A stretch of DNA of 23,743 nt. It comes from AG11 sp040005695. GTDB lineage: Bacteria; Gemmatimonadota; Gemmatimonadetes; Gemmatimonadales; Gemmatimonadaceae. Positions 1 through 8,110 of the stretch are shown here, piece by piece. The notes beneath the pieces were generated by a model. The model worked only from the letters and a program-made list of their open reading frames with translations. It was not told the origin of the DNA and did not search any database. The stretch covers positions 1 through 23,743 of the forward strand of contig JBDTYL010000097.1 of NCBI GenBank assembly GCA_040005695.1. The letters are read 5' to 3'. The translations under genes and the position numbers were made by a program. How positions within the stretch are numbered: the stretch's first letter is position 1; every line of letters begins with the position of its first letter.

Positions 1-107
1 TCGCCGGGTAGCGTAAGGGAGAGATCGAGCTGGCATGCGGTGCCGCCCTTCTCCGCTGCGCGTGTCCCCGGAGGACGCGCGGGCGCCTTCTTCTTGCCGT
101 CGCCGCC

Positions 108-1790
108 GTGGTCGTGGCCCTCGTGGTCGTCGTGCTCGGCGTCGCGTGGAACCTCACGCGCTTCGAGCGACCCGTGTTCGTGTCGCTGAGCTGGTCGGGA
201 TCGTTGTGCGGCGCGAACAACGACCGGTCGTACAACACGGGTGCCACGCTGACCTCGTTCCGCACGTGGAACTGGCTCACCAACACGACGAAGATCGCGT
301 ACGTGTACGAGGACCAGACCAACGCGAACGTGAACGTGAACTCGTCGGCACTCACGGTGCCGAACGTACCGGAGTTCTCGGCATACTCGCCCGACCCGAG
401 CACACCCGTCACCCCGGGTTCGCAGACGCAGGTGTTGCGGTCGAGGAATGAGTTCCTCGTGTCCACGTTCGAGATCAAGGATCGCTACATCCTCGACGGT
501 GTCATTCGCCGGGACGAATCCTCGCTCTTCGGATCAGAGCAGCGCTCGCAGATCTACAATCGATTCTCCGGCGCCTATCGCGTGTCGCAGGATTTCCACA
601 TCCCCGGCGTGGACGAGTTCAAGCTGCGCGCATCCTACGGCACCGCTGGACTGCGGCCCCAGTATGACGCGCAGTATGAAATCCTCCAGATCTCCGCGGG
701 CAGCCCGCAGAAGATCACGTTGGGCAATCCGAACCTGAAGCCGGCCTTCTCGACGGAAAAGGAATACGGCTTCAACCTGAACTTCCTGTCGCGGTTCACG
801 GTGGAGTACAGCTACTCCGACAAGGTCACCAAGGACCAGATTCTCCAGGTCCCGCTGTCCGCTGCCGCGGGCTATCGCACGCAGTGGCAGAACGCGGGCA
901 CGCTGGCCGGAAATACGCATGAATTGGCGGCCAGTGTGCTGCTGCTGTCCCAGGCGGACTACTTCTGGCGCATCAACGTGACGGGCGATCGCACGCGAAC
1001 GAAGATCACGGCGCTTACGGTGCCGCCATTCCTCAATGGCCCGGATGGCAATACGCAGATCTTCCGCGTAGCGCCGGGCGAGACCTTCGGCGTGATGTAC
1101 GGCGAGCGCTGGATCCGGACGGCCGATCAGCTGACGACCACCATCGCCGCCAAGAAGTTGACGGGCGTGGCCACCGACTACGTGGTGAACGAGGACGGCT
1201 ACTACGTGCTCGCGAGCGCCAAGGGGACCGTGAACGAGCGGCCCCTCAAGGCGTACCTCGCGTCGGGCTCCTCGCTCCAGACCATCGGTGACGTGAATCC
1301 CGACTTCAATGCATCGTTGAACAACACGATGCAGTGGAAGGGCCTCTCCGTGAACACGCTGTTCAACTGGGTGAAGGGCGGCAACATCTACAACCTCACC
1401 CGCCAGTGGCCGTTCAACGAGGAGCGCGATCCCATCTTCGACCAGCGCGGCAAGCCGCAGGCGGAGAAGAAGCCGGTCAACTACTACAAGGTGTTCTACA
1501 ACGGCATCAACGCGAACGACTTCTTCGTGGAAAATGGCACCTACGTGCGCCTCCGCGAACTGTCGGTGAACTGGCAGTTGCCCGCCGCGGTCGTGCGCAC
1601 GCTGAAGCTTGGCACGGTGCAGTCCCCGCGCATCGGGCTCGTCGGCCGCAACCTGTGGACGTCCACCAACTACACGGGGTATGATCCCGACGTGAGCGGT
1701 GGTGCAGGCAAGCCATTCACCTATCGCGTGGACAACTTCAGCTATCCCGCATACCGTAGTCTCACCGCCATGCTGGAATTCGGCTTCTGA
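108..1790 (+). CDS. SusC/RagA-type TonB-linked outer-membrane protein, 5'-truncated (beta-barrel half only)
   Basis: This is the C-terminal part of a TonB-dependent, SusC/RagA-type porin that would import a nutrient bound by its SusD partner. From about nt 235 the reading frame matches the barrel half of the complete paralog at 4633-8097: the block 'KDRYILDGVIRRD..SSLFG', then 'LRASYGTAG', 'NPNLKPAFSTEKEYG', 'QWQNAGTL' and 'GLVGRNLWTSTNYTGYDPDV' in the same order. It ends in aromatic 'MLEFGF', a typical outer-membrane insertion signal. The signal peptide, carboxypeptidase-like domain and plug are absent. The first ~50 residues are instead a Val/Ala/Leu-rich hydrophobic stretch with no SusC likeness, and an in-frame TAG lies at 9-11. 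The start at 108 (GTG) is nominal. The susD gene follows 34 bp after the stop. This could be a pseudogene, a rearranged gene or a join at an assembly edge. The family assignment is firm, but the 5' structure is not. Confidence 0.88.
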   Translation: MVVALVVVVLGVAWNLTRFERPVFVSLSWSGSLCGANNDRSYNTGATLTSFRTWNWLTNTTKIAYVYEDQTNANVNVNSSALTVPNVPEFSAYSPDPSTPVTPGSQTQVLRSRNEFLVSTFEIKDRYILDGVIRRDESSLFGSEQRSQIYNRFSGAYRVSQDFHIPGVDEFKLRASYGTAGLRPQYDAQYEILQISAGSPQKITLGNPNLKPAFSTEKEYGFNLNFLSRFTVEYSYSDKVTKDQILQVPLSAAAGYRTQWQNAGTLAGNTHELAASVLLLSQADYFWRINVTGDRTRTKITALTVPPFLNGPDGNTQIFRVAPGETFGVMYGERWIRTADQLTTTIAAKKLTGVATDYVVNEDGYYVLASAKGTVNERPLKAYLASGSSLQTIGDVNPDFNASLNNTMQWKGLSVNTLFNWVKGGNIYNLTRQWPFNEERDPIFDQRGKPQAEKKPVNYYKVFYNGINANDFFVENGTYVRLRELSVNWQLPAAVVRTLKLGTVQSPRIGLVGRNLWTSTNYTGYDPDVSGGAGKPFTYRVDNFSYPAYRSLTAMLEFGF

Positions 1791-1824
1791 GCCGCTCCCT
1801 CACTCGATCAGGAGACCGACATCC

Positions 1825-3474
1825 ATGAGGAACATGAAGCGAACCATCTGGGTGGCCATCGCAGCCTTGAGTGCCGCGGCGGCCTGTAACGGCGACTTGA
1901 ACGTCGTCAACCCCAACGCGCCGGATGCACGGCGCGCCCTGTCCGATCCGGCCGCGCTCGAAGCGGTGGCCGGCGGGACGCTGCACACCTGGTTCACCGG
2001 CTACGAGGGCATGAACGCCGTGGGACCCCTGTCCACGATCGCCGACGCATACTCGTCGTCGTGGAACAACTACTTCATGCTGTACATCAACAGCCAGGAT
2101 CCGGACGGGTCGCGCAATACCCGTCCGTGGAAGAACGATCCCGGCGCACAGGAGCGCGTGCATCTCGAGTGGTTCTGGCAGGAGTACTACGGCGTGGCCT
2201 CCTCGGCCACCGACGTGCTCAAGGCGATCCGCACCGACAAGCTGGTCATCAACAACGCGTCGGATACCAAGCGCGCCGAGACGATCGCCGCGTTCATGAA
2301 CGGTGCCGCGCACTCGGGCATCGCCCTGAACTACGACAAGGGGTACATCATCGACGAGACGGTCGATATCACCAGCCTGCAGTACTCCAACCGCAAGCAG
2401 ATGCGCGACGCGGCGGTCGCGAAGCTCGACCAGGCCATCGCGCTGGCGGATGCCAACACGTTCACCACGCCGGCGGCATGGACCAACGGCCGGAGCTACT
2501 CGAACACGCAAATCTCGCGCATCGCCAATACCATCGCGGCCATGACGCTCGCCTACTATCCGCGCGACGCGGCGGAGAACGCGACGGAAGTGGACTGGAA
2601 CAAGGTGGCCGCATACGCCTCGAAGGGCATGTCCACCGGCGCCCCGTTCGACTTCGTCTTCGTGGGGGACGGCTGTTCGCAGTGGTGTCACGAGGTGCTG
2701 ACCTGGTTCGACGCCATCGATACCGGTGTCATCCACACGCGTATCGCGAACGAGCTCGATCCCGTGACGCAGAAGGATCCCTACTGCGGCTCGGTGGGGA
2801 CGGCATCCTGTGCGCCGGGCAAGTCAGGCAACACGCAACCCAACTCACCGGACAAGCGGCTGGGCGATGGCACCTTCGGCGACGCGTCAATCGTCGATGG
2901 CTTCGGCACCATTCCCGTCACCCCCACGAGTAATCCCGGTACCGACTTCAGCTTCTCCTCTTACGAGATCTTCAGCTCGTCGCGCGGCCAGTACCACCAG
3001 TCGAACATCGGCCACATTCGCTATGACCTGAGCCGAAACCAGGATCCCACGGGCATCTACGGCGGCTATGGACCGGCGCCAGTGATCTCCGCGGGACAGA
3101 ATGACCTCATCTGGGCCGAGGCGCTCATTCGCGCGCCGACGCCGAACCTGGTCCAGGCCGCAACGTTGATCAACAATACCCGCGTGACGCGCGGCGGGCT
3201 GCCACCGGCGACCGCGGCGGACGGTGTGGCGGGCCTGCTCACGAAACTGCAGTACGAGCAGGACGTGGAGCTCCTCGGACTCGGCGCCACGCCATTCTAC
3301 AACCGGCGCCGGTTGCCGAACTGCGTCCAGACGCCGGGTGGGCCATGCGTGGGCGGCCTGCGCGCCGGCACGCCGCACGAGATGCCGGTTCCCGCCAAGG
3401 AGCTCGGCGTCAAGAGCGAGGCGCTTTACACATTCGGCGGCGCCACCAACCCGCCCAATTCGAAGACACCCTGA
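1825..3474 (+). CDS. SusD/RagB family nutrient-binding outer-membrane lipoprotein
   Basis: This is the substrate-capture lipoprotein partner of the SusC-like receptor just upstream (gap 34 bp, probably one transcript). The product is 549 residues. The start is ATG 1825, preceded by AGGAGA at about 1810. The frame stays open further upstream, but that part overlaps susC and carries no signal sequence. A lipoprotein signal peptide ends at Cys21 (run of Ala before Cys). It is followed by 'DLNVVNPNAPD', which is nearly the same as the mature N-terminus of the second SusD here (8111-9787). The C-terminal third has the family's usual elements: 'NDLIWAEALIR', 'AATLINNTRVTRGGLPP' and the 'LQYEQDVELLGLGATPFYNRRR' region, equivalent to the SusD ER.xEL..EG.R motif. 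Cysteines cluster in the middle (C-x-x-x-C near nt 2680, and two more near nt 2780-2810), suggesting disulfides in a surface loop. The substrate is unknown. Confidence 0.94.
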   Translation: MRNMKRTIWVAIAALSAAAACNGDLNVVNPNAPDARRALSDPAALEAVAGGTLHTWFTGYEGMNAVGPLSTIADAYSSSWNNYFMLYINSQDPDGSRNTRPWKNDPGAQERVHLEWFWQEYYGVASSATDVLKAIRTDKLVINNASDTKRAETIAAFMNGAAHSGIALNYDKGYIIDETVDITSLQYSNRKQMRDAAVAKLDQAIALADANTFTTPAAWTNGRSYSNTQISRIANTIAAMTLAYYPRDAAENATEVDWNKVAAYASKGMSTGAPFDFVFVGDGCSQWCHEVLTWFDAIDTGVIHTRIANELDPVTQKDPYCGSVGTASCAPGKSGNTQPNSPDKRLGDGTFGDASIVDGFGTIPVTPTSNPGTDFSFSSYEIFSSSRGQYHQSNIGHIRYDLSRNQDPTGIYGGYGPAPVISAGQNDLIWAEALIRAPTPNLVQAATLINNTRVTRGGLPPATAADGVAGLLTKLQYEQDVELLGLGATPFYNRRRLPNCVQTPGGPCVGGLRAGTPHEMPVPAKELGVKSEALYTFGGATNPPNSKTP

Positions 3475-3519
3475 CGCGAGAGCGCAGGTAAAACCGAACG
3501 ATACTGTATAGATGCGACT

Positions 3520-3550
3520 GGAGGGTCGGCGCTTACCGCGCCGGCCCTCC
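3520..3550 (+). terminator. Strong hairpin after susD, terminator-like
   Basis: GGAGGGTCGGCGC (3520-3532) pairs with GCGCCGGCCCTCC (3538-3550). This gives 13 consecutive pairs with one G-T wobble around a TTACC loop. It lies 45 bp after the susD stop and 53 bp before the next start. Only a mixed CT-rich stretch follows, not a clean T-run, so it may terminate inefficiently or act as an RNA-stabilising 3' end. Confidence 0.6.
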
Positions 3551-3603
3551 CCTCGTATCTTCGGGCAGCCGCGGCAGGGCTGGCCGCATGACGGGGAGGC
3601 GCA

Positions 3604-4188
3604 ATGAGGACGATGGCATCAAACGGAATCCGGGCCATGTACGTCGCGGCTGCAGTGGGGGTGCTCGCCGGCTGCTCGAGTGTCAGCGGCATCGATTCGA
3701 GCCTCAACTCGCCCATCAGCAATGCCGATACGTACGCGACCATCGGCTACCTCTGGGGCGGGGCGCGGAGCGCGATCCTGAACAAGCGCGAGCCGTCCAC
3801 AGACACTTTCAGCCTGCCACTGAGCTACCAGCTCCCCTGCACACCAGGCGGCTCCGGGTCGTACCAGGGGTCGCTCGCCGGCACGAAGAGCGCGGGGCGC
3901 GGTTCGGGCACGCTCTCGATGACGGGAACACTTGCCGCCTGTCAGTTCGACGACGTCACGACGATCCGCACGGTCTCGGCGTCCGGCGTCACCGTCACCG
4001 GGACCATCGGCATCGTGAACGACGCCTGGGATGCGATCAACATCCACCTGGTGGCCACGACGGTGACCGTGAACGGCATTTCGTGTCCGGGCGGTGTCGA
4101 CGTCATGATCACGGGGCCGTCGCCGTCGGCGCAGCCTGTGTCGACGGGAACCGCGTGTGGGCGGACGGGCGCGGTGGCGCTTCCGTAG
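3604..4188 (+). CDS. Small predicted lipoprotein of unknown function
   Basis: The product is 194 residues and I do not recognise its family. ATG 3604 has a good ribosome binding site (GGGGAGG at 3593-3599). The N-terminus is a lipoprotein signal with a clear lipobox LAGC (Cys24). Met4 and Met12 are alternative starts that keep the signal. The mature part is rich in Gly, Ser, Thr and Val with alternating hydrophobic residues, so it is probably a beta-sandwich or barrel-like fold. It has four further cysteines, in the contexts LPC, AAC, ISC and TAC, enough for two disulfides, which suits a periplasmic or surface location. It sits between two SusC/SusD loci, separated from the upstream susD by a strong hairpin and from the downstream susC by a 444-bp non-coding stretch, so it may be its own transcript. 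A link to the SusCD systems is only positional. Confidence 0.8.
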   Translation: MRTMASNGIRAMYVAAAVGVLAGCSSVSGIDSSLNSPISNADTYATIGYLWGGARSAILNKREPSTDTFSLPLSYQLPCTPGGSGSYQGSLAGTKSAGRGSGTLSMTGTLAACQFDDVTTIRTVSASGVTVTGTIGIVNDAWDAINIHLVATTVTVNGISCPGGVDVMITGPSPSAQPVSTGTACGRTGAVALP

Positions 4189-4632
4189 GGCGTCGGCAGA
4201 TGTTCGGACCGCGCTCGCAACAGCGAGCAGCGGGCATGTAGAAATACGGTCTTGCGTGTTCGGGGCGGCACCCGTACGTTCGGCCCTGCTTAGGAATCAT
4301 TAAGGCCGCTCACTTCGCCCCAAGCCACAGAACCCCGCGTTGTGACCCATCGTGATCGCGCCGGGTCTGGACCTGCAGTCCCCGCTTCGCACGCGAAGCA
4401 GCAACCTCATTTGACGCACGCTGCAACAGGTCGCCAGAGCCCACACTGACGACCGGCGTCTCTCGTGGTGCCTGTGACGCCTTCCTTCCTTCCTTCGCTG
4501 TATCCGCCTGTTCGTCAGATCAGACATCGCGATCCACCGAAAGGTTGCCTGAACGCGAACGGCCTGTAGTTCCCCGCCTGTACCACACGCAGTTGGACCG
4601 CAGTAATCCCCTTTCGCTCATCGAGGGAGTAG
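4189..4632 (+). promoter_or_regulatory. 444-bp non-coding leader upstream of the complete susC gene
   Basis: I see no convincing gene here. The stretch contains a 6-bp hairpin at 4213-4228 (GCTCGC/GCGAGC), a plausible end for the preceding lipoprotein gene. It also has a 7-bp hairpin at 4384-4399 (GCTTCGC/GCGAAGC), a TTGACG hexamer at 4411-4416 without a good partner -10 box, and a (CTTC)4 tract at 4481-4496. A weak promoter pair, TTGCGT 4252-4257 and TACGTT 4275-4280, has 17-bp spacing. The ribosome binding site GAGGGAG at 4623-4629 precedes susC. The length suggests the susC cassette's own promoter and possible control elements lie here. Confidence 0.4.
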
Positions 4633-7600
4633 ATGACCACCATCATCAGGAACCGTGCTGGAGTCCTGGCACTGGCACTGTTGGGCGCGTTGCTCTGCAT
4701 GCCGGCGGCAAGTGCTCGAGCACAGAGTGCGGTGATCACCGGCAAGGTGACGACCGAGTCGGGCCAGCCCGTGGAGGCCGCGAATCTGTACATCAACGAG
4801 CTCGCGGTCTCCATCGGGACGAACGCCGCCGGCAACTATACCGTCACCATCCCCGGTGCGCGCGTGAGTGGCCAGAAGGTCAACCTGCGCATTCGCGCCA
4901 TCGGCCATCAGTCACAGCTCCGGCTGGTGACGATCGTGCCGGGCGCGCAGACGCAGAACTTCACGCTGCAGTCCGACGTCAACCGCCTCAGCGAAGTGGT
5001 CGTCACCGGCGTCGTCGAGGGTACCGAGCGCTCCAAGGTGCCGTTCGCGGTCGGACGCGTCACATCGGAGGATCTCCCGATCCCCGCGCTCGACCCCATC
5101 AAGGCACTCGCCGGCAAGGTCGCCGGTCTCCGCATCGCGCAGACGAGCGGCCAGCCGGGCACCAGCCCGGAGATCCAGCTGCGTGGCCCGACCTCGATCA
5201 ATGCAACGGGCCGAGGCGACGGTCCGCTCATCATCGTGGACGGCGCGATCATGAACGTCGGCAGCCTCGCGGAGCTCGGCGGCCTCGACATCGAGTCCGC
5301 GGAAGTCGTGAAGGGCGCCGCGGGTGCCTCGCTGTACGGCACGCGTGCGGCCAACGGCGTCATCACGATCCGCACCAAGCGCGGCGCGTCCGGTTCCGAA
5401 GGCATCAAGTTCAGCGCCCGGTCCGAGTACGGCATCAGCGACTTGAACAGCCTCAGCTACGGACAGCCGATCAACCATCAGGTCCAGCTGGACGAGACGG
5501 GCAAGCGCTTCTGCGTGTCCGGCGCGAGCAACATCGCGCCGTGCTCGCGCACGTTCAACTGGATGCAGGAGATCCTCCGCATCAACAACGTCGCGACCGA
5601 TACGCTGCGCACACCGCAGAGCGGGCAGTACAATGCGCCGGGCGTCACGAGCGGTGACCTGCAGAACGTCTACCAGGCGCAGATCTGGCCGACGCAGTAT
5701 TACAACATGCTCGCGCAGAGCGTGTCGCGGAATCCGGTGACGCTCAACTCCATGGATGCCACGGGCAAAGTGGCCGGCGTCCGCTTCTTCGCGAGCGGCT
5801 CCTACCAGAACGAGCAGGGTGCCATCACCGGATTGCGCGGCAACCAGCAGGCGCGCGCCCGCGTCAACCTGGACTACGACGTTCGCTCCGACCTGACGAT
5901 TTCCACGAGCACCCTGTTCGACAAGGGCACCAACGACAACCGCAACGGCGGCGGTGGCGGCGGCTCGATCTTCGGGCAGCTGATGCGCGGCGCATCGGCG
6001 GGCACGGACTACGTTCGTCGTGACACGCTGGGCCGCTACCTGGTGCGCAGCGGTGGCGCCAGCCTGCACACGCCCACCGGCAACGGCGGCGGCACCTTCC
6101 TCTACAATTCCGAGAATCAGTACGACCAGAACGACTCGTACCGCTTTCTCGGCAACCTGACGGCGCGCTACTTCCCGAAGGACTGGGTCACGGTGGACGG
6201 AACGTTCGCCTACGACAATCGCCAGCAGCTCAACGAGAACTACCTGGTGAAGGGCTATCGCACCTTCACCACGAACACCGCGCAGAACAGCGGACAGCTC
6301 GGTTTCGGCAACACGGGCGAGGCGTCCTATACCGCGAACCTGACGGCGACACTGCGCAAGCAGCTCCGCAATGACCTGAACGGCAAGCTGCAGTTCCGCG
6401 GGCTGTACGACAACGACGTGTTCAACACGAACGCGAGCTCGGGGCAGATCTTCACCGTGAAGGACGTCTACACGTCGAGCAACCTGCAGACGAACAAGGC
6501 AGTCTCGTCGAGCGGGCAGACCATCACGAACGTCGGCATGTCGGGCGGCGCGAGCCTCGACTTCAAGGACCGCTACGTGATCGACGGAACGCTCCGTCGC
6601 GACGGCAGCTCGCTGTTCGGCTCCGGCAACCGCTGGGCGAACTTCGGCCGTATCTCCGGCGTGTGGCGCGTATCCGAGGAGCCGTTCTGGAAGTTCAACG
6701 CCCTCAATGACTTCCGCCTGCGTGCCTCGCACGGTACCGCCGGTAGCACTCCGCGGTTCTCTGCGCAGTACGAGACCTACAACTGCGGCTCGACGGGCTG
6801 CTCGCTGGGTCAGGCGGGCAACTCGAAGCTGCAACCCGAGACCACGACCGAGAACGAGTTCGGCACGGATTTCACGCTCTTCAATCGCCTCGGCGTCGAG
6901 CTCACGAAGGCCGATTCGCGGACGCGCAACCAGATCCTCCTGGTGAACACGCCGTCCTCGCTGGGCTTCGCGCAGCAGTGGCAGAATGCCGGCTCGCTCG
7001 ATAACCACACATACGAAGTCGGCTTGAACCTGCCGCTCATCGACAAGAAGGACCTGAGCTGGAGCATGCGCGGCACGTGGGATCGCACGCGCACCTTCAT
7101 CTCGGAGCTGTTCACGTCCGAGTTCGTCTATGACGGCGGCACCAGCCAGGGCACGTCGAGCTTCTTCCACATCACGGCGAACCCGGCGCTCAGCTGCGCG
7201 AGCGGTTTCAAGGACGCCCAGGGTGTCTGCTCCCAGGGCTACGCGCAGAACCGCTTCGGCTCGATCTGGGGACGGCGCTTCTACACCTCGTGCGACCAGA
7301 TGGCCGTGTCCCTCCAGGCGCAGTGCGGCGAGGGGCAGATGTTCCAGGCCAACGACAAGGGCTACATCGTATACGTCGGCGCCGGCAACACGACGCGCGA
7401 CGGCATCACCAAGAACCTCTGGGAGACGATCCTGCCGGGCACGCAGTCGCCCTTCGGTGACAACGTGCCGCTCTATTGGGGCATGCCGATCGTCGATCGT
7501 CCGCTGCGCGGCCAGCCGGGCCAGGGCAACGGCATCAACCAGATCATCGGCAACGCGATGCCGAACTTCCGCTTCACGTACAGCAACAACATCTCGTACA

Positions 7601-8097
7601 AGCGTGTCACGCTGTACGGCCTCCTCGACGGAACGGTCGGCCAGGACGTCTACAACCAGGGCGAAGGCTGGGGCATCCTGGACTTCAGCTCGGCCTATTT
7701 CGACGCGGCGGGGCAGACGGTCGAGACGGCGAAGCCGGTGGGATACGATTGGCGTGGCGGCCCGAGCGAGAGCACCGGCATCGGTGGCTTGTACGACGTC
7801 CTCGGCCCCAACACCTACACGGTGGAGCGAGCGTCCTTCGCGAAGATCCGCGAGATGAGCATCACGTACAAGGTCGGACCGGTCGCGCGTGTCGGCGACT
7901 GGACCGTGGGCCTCATCGGCCGCAACCTCAAGACGTTCACGAACTACAGCGGTCTCGATCCGGAAGTGGGCGCGACTTCGGCGGCCAACGGCGGCAGTTC
8001 CACGAACGCAAGCGGTTCGGGCCTGTTGAATGCCACCGACGCCTTCGGCTTCCCGACGCTCCGCACGTTCACGATCTCCCTCTCCACGCGCTTCTAG
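4633..8097 (+). CDS. SusC/RagA family TonB-linked outer-membrane protein
   Basis: This is a TonB-dependent transporter of the SusC/RagA type, 1154 residues. It is a complete outer-membrane barrel that would move a substrate captured by the SusD encoded next to it. ATG 4633 follows GAGGGAG. Residues 1-31 are a signal peptide ending A-R-A-Q. Residues 34-115 form a carboxypeptidase-regulatory-like beta domain ('ITGKVTTESGQPVEAANLYI'). 'LSEVVVTG' near 119-126 is a TonB-box/plug entry motif. The plug spans about 135-250 and includes 'LAGKVAGLRI', 'EIQLRGPTSI', 'GPLIIVDG' and 'ASLYGTRAANGVITIRTK'. The rest is the barrel, with 'RYVIDGTLRRDGSSLFGSGNRW' and a terminal aromatic ('STRF'). Length and domain order are normal for the family. 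susD begins 13 bp after the stop, and its ribosome binding site overlaps the susC stop. The substrate cannot be deduced because no hydrolase accompanies the locus. Confidence 0.97.
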   Translation: MTTIIRNRAGVLALALLGALLCMPAASARAQSAVITGKVTTESGQPVEAANLYINELAVSIGTNAAGNYTVTIPGARVSGQKVNLRIRAIGHQSQLRLVTIVPGAQTQNFTLQSDVNRLSEVVVTGVVEGTERSKVPFAVGRVTSEDLPIPALDPIKALAGKVAGLRIAQTSGQPGTSPEIQLRGPTSINATGRGDGPLIIVDGAIMNVGSLAELGGLDIESAEVVKGAAGASLYGTRAANGVITIRTKRGASGSEGIKFSARSEYGISDLNSLSYGQPINHQVQLDETGKRFCVSGASNIAPCSRTFNWMQEILRINNVATDTLRTPQSGQYNAPGVTSGDLQNVYQAQIWPTQYYNMLAQSVSRNPVTLNSMDATGKVAGVRFFASGSYQNEQGAITGLRGNQQARARVNLDYDVRSDLTISTSTLFDKGTNDNRNGGGGGGSIFGQLMRGASAGTDYVRRDTLGRYLVRSGGASLHTPTGNGGGTFLYNSENQYDQNDSYRFLGNLTARYFPKDWVTVDGTFAYDNRQQLNENYLVKGYRTFTTNTAQNSGQLGFGNTGEASYTANLTATLRKQLRNDLNGKLQFRGLYDNDVFNTNASSGQIFTVKDVYTSSNLQTNKAVSSSGQTITNVGMSGGASLDFKDRYVIDGTLRRDGSSLFGSGNRWANFGRISGVWRVSEEPFWKFNALNDFRLRASHGTAGSTPRFSAQYETYNCGSTGCSLGQAGNSKLQPETTTENEFGTDFTLFNRLGVELTKADSRTRNQILLVNTPSSLGFAQQWQNAGSLDNHTYEVGLNLPLIDKKDLSWSMRGTWDRTRTFISELFTSEFVYDGGTSQGTSSFFHITANPALSCASGFKDAQGVCSQGYAQNRFGSIWGRRFYTSCDQMAVSLQAQCGEGQMFQANDKGYIVYVGAGNTTRDGITKNLWETILPGTQSPFGDNVPLYWGMPIVDRPLRGQPGQGNGINQIIGNAMPNFRFTYSNNISYKRVTLYGLLDGTVGQDVYNQGEGWGILDFSSAYFDAAGQTVETAKPVGYDWRGGPSESTGIGGLYDVLGPNTYTVERASFAKIREMSITYKVGPVARVGDWTVGLIGRNLKTFTNYSGLDPEVGATSAANGGSSTNASGSGLLNATDAFGFPTLRTFTISLSTRF

Positions 8098-8110
8098 GAG
8101 CTGCTTCAAC

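Noticed and set aside
4411..4440. TTGACG as the susC promoter
   Set aside because: No sequence resembling a -10 box occurs 15-18 bp downstream (CCAGAG region), so it is not called as a promoter by itself.
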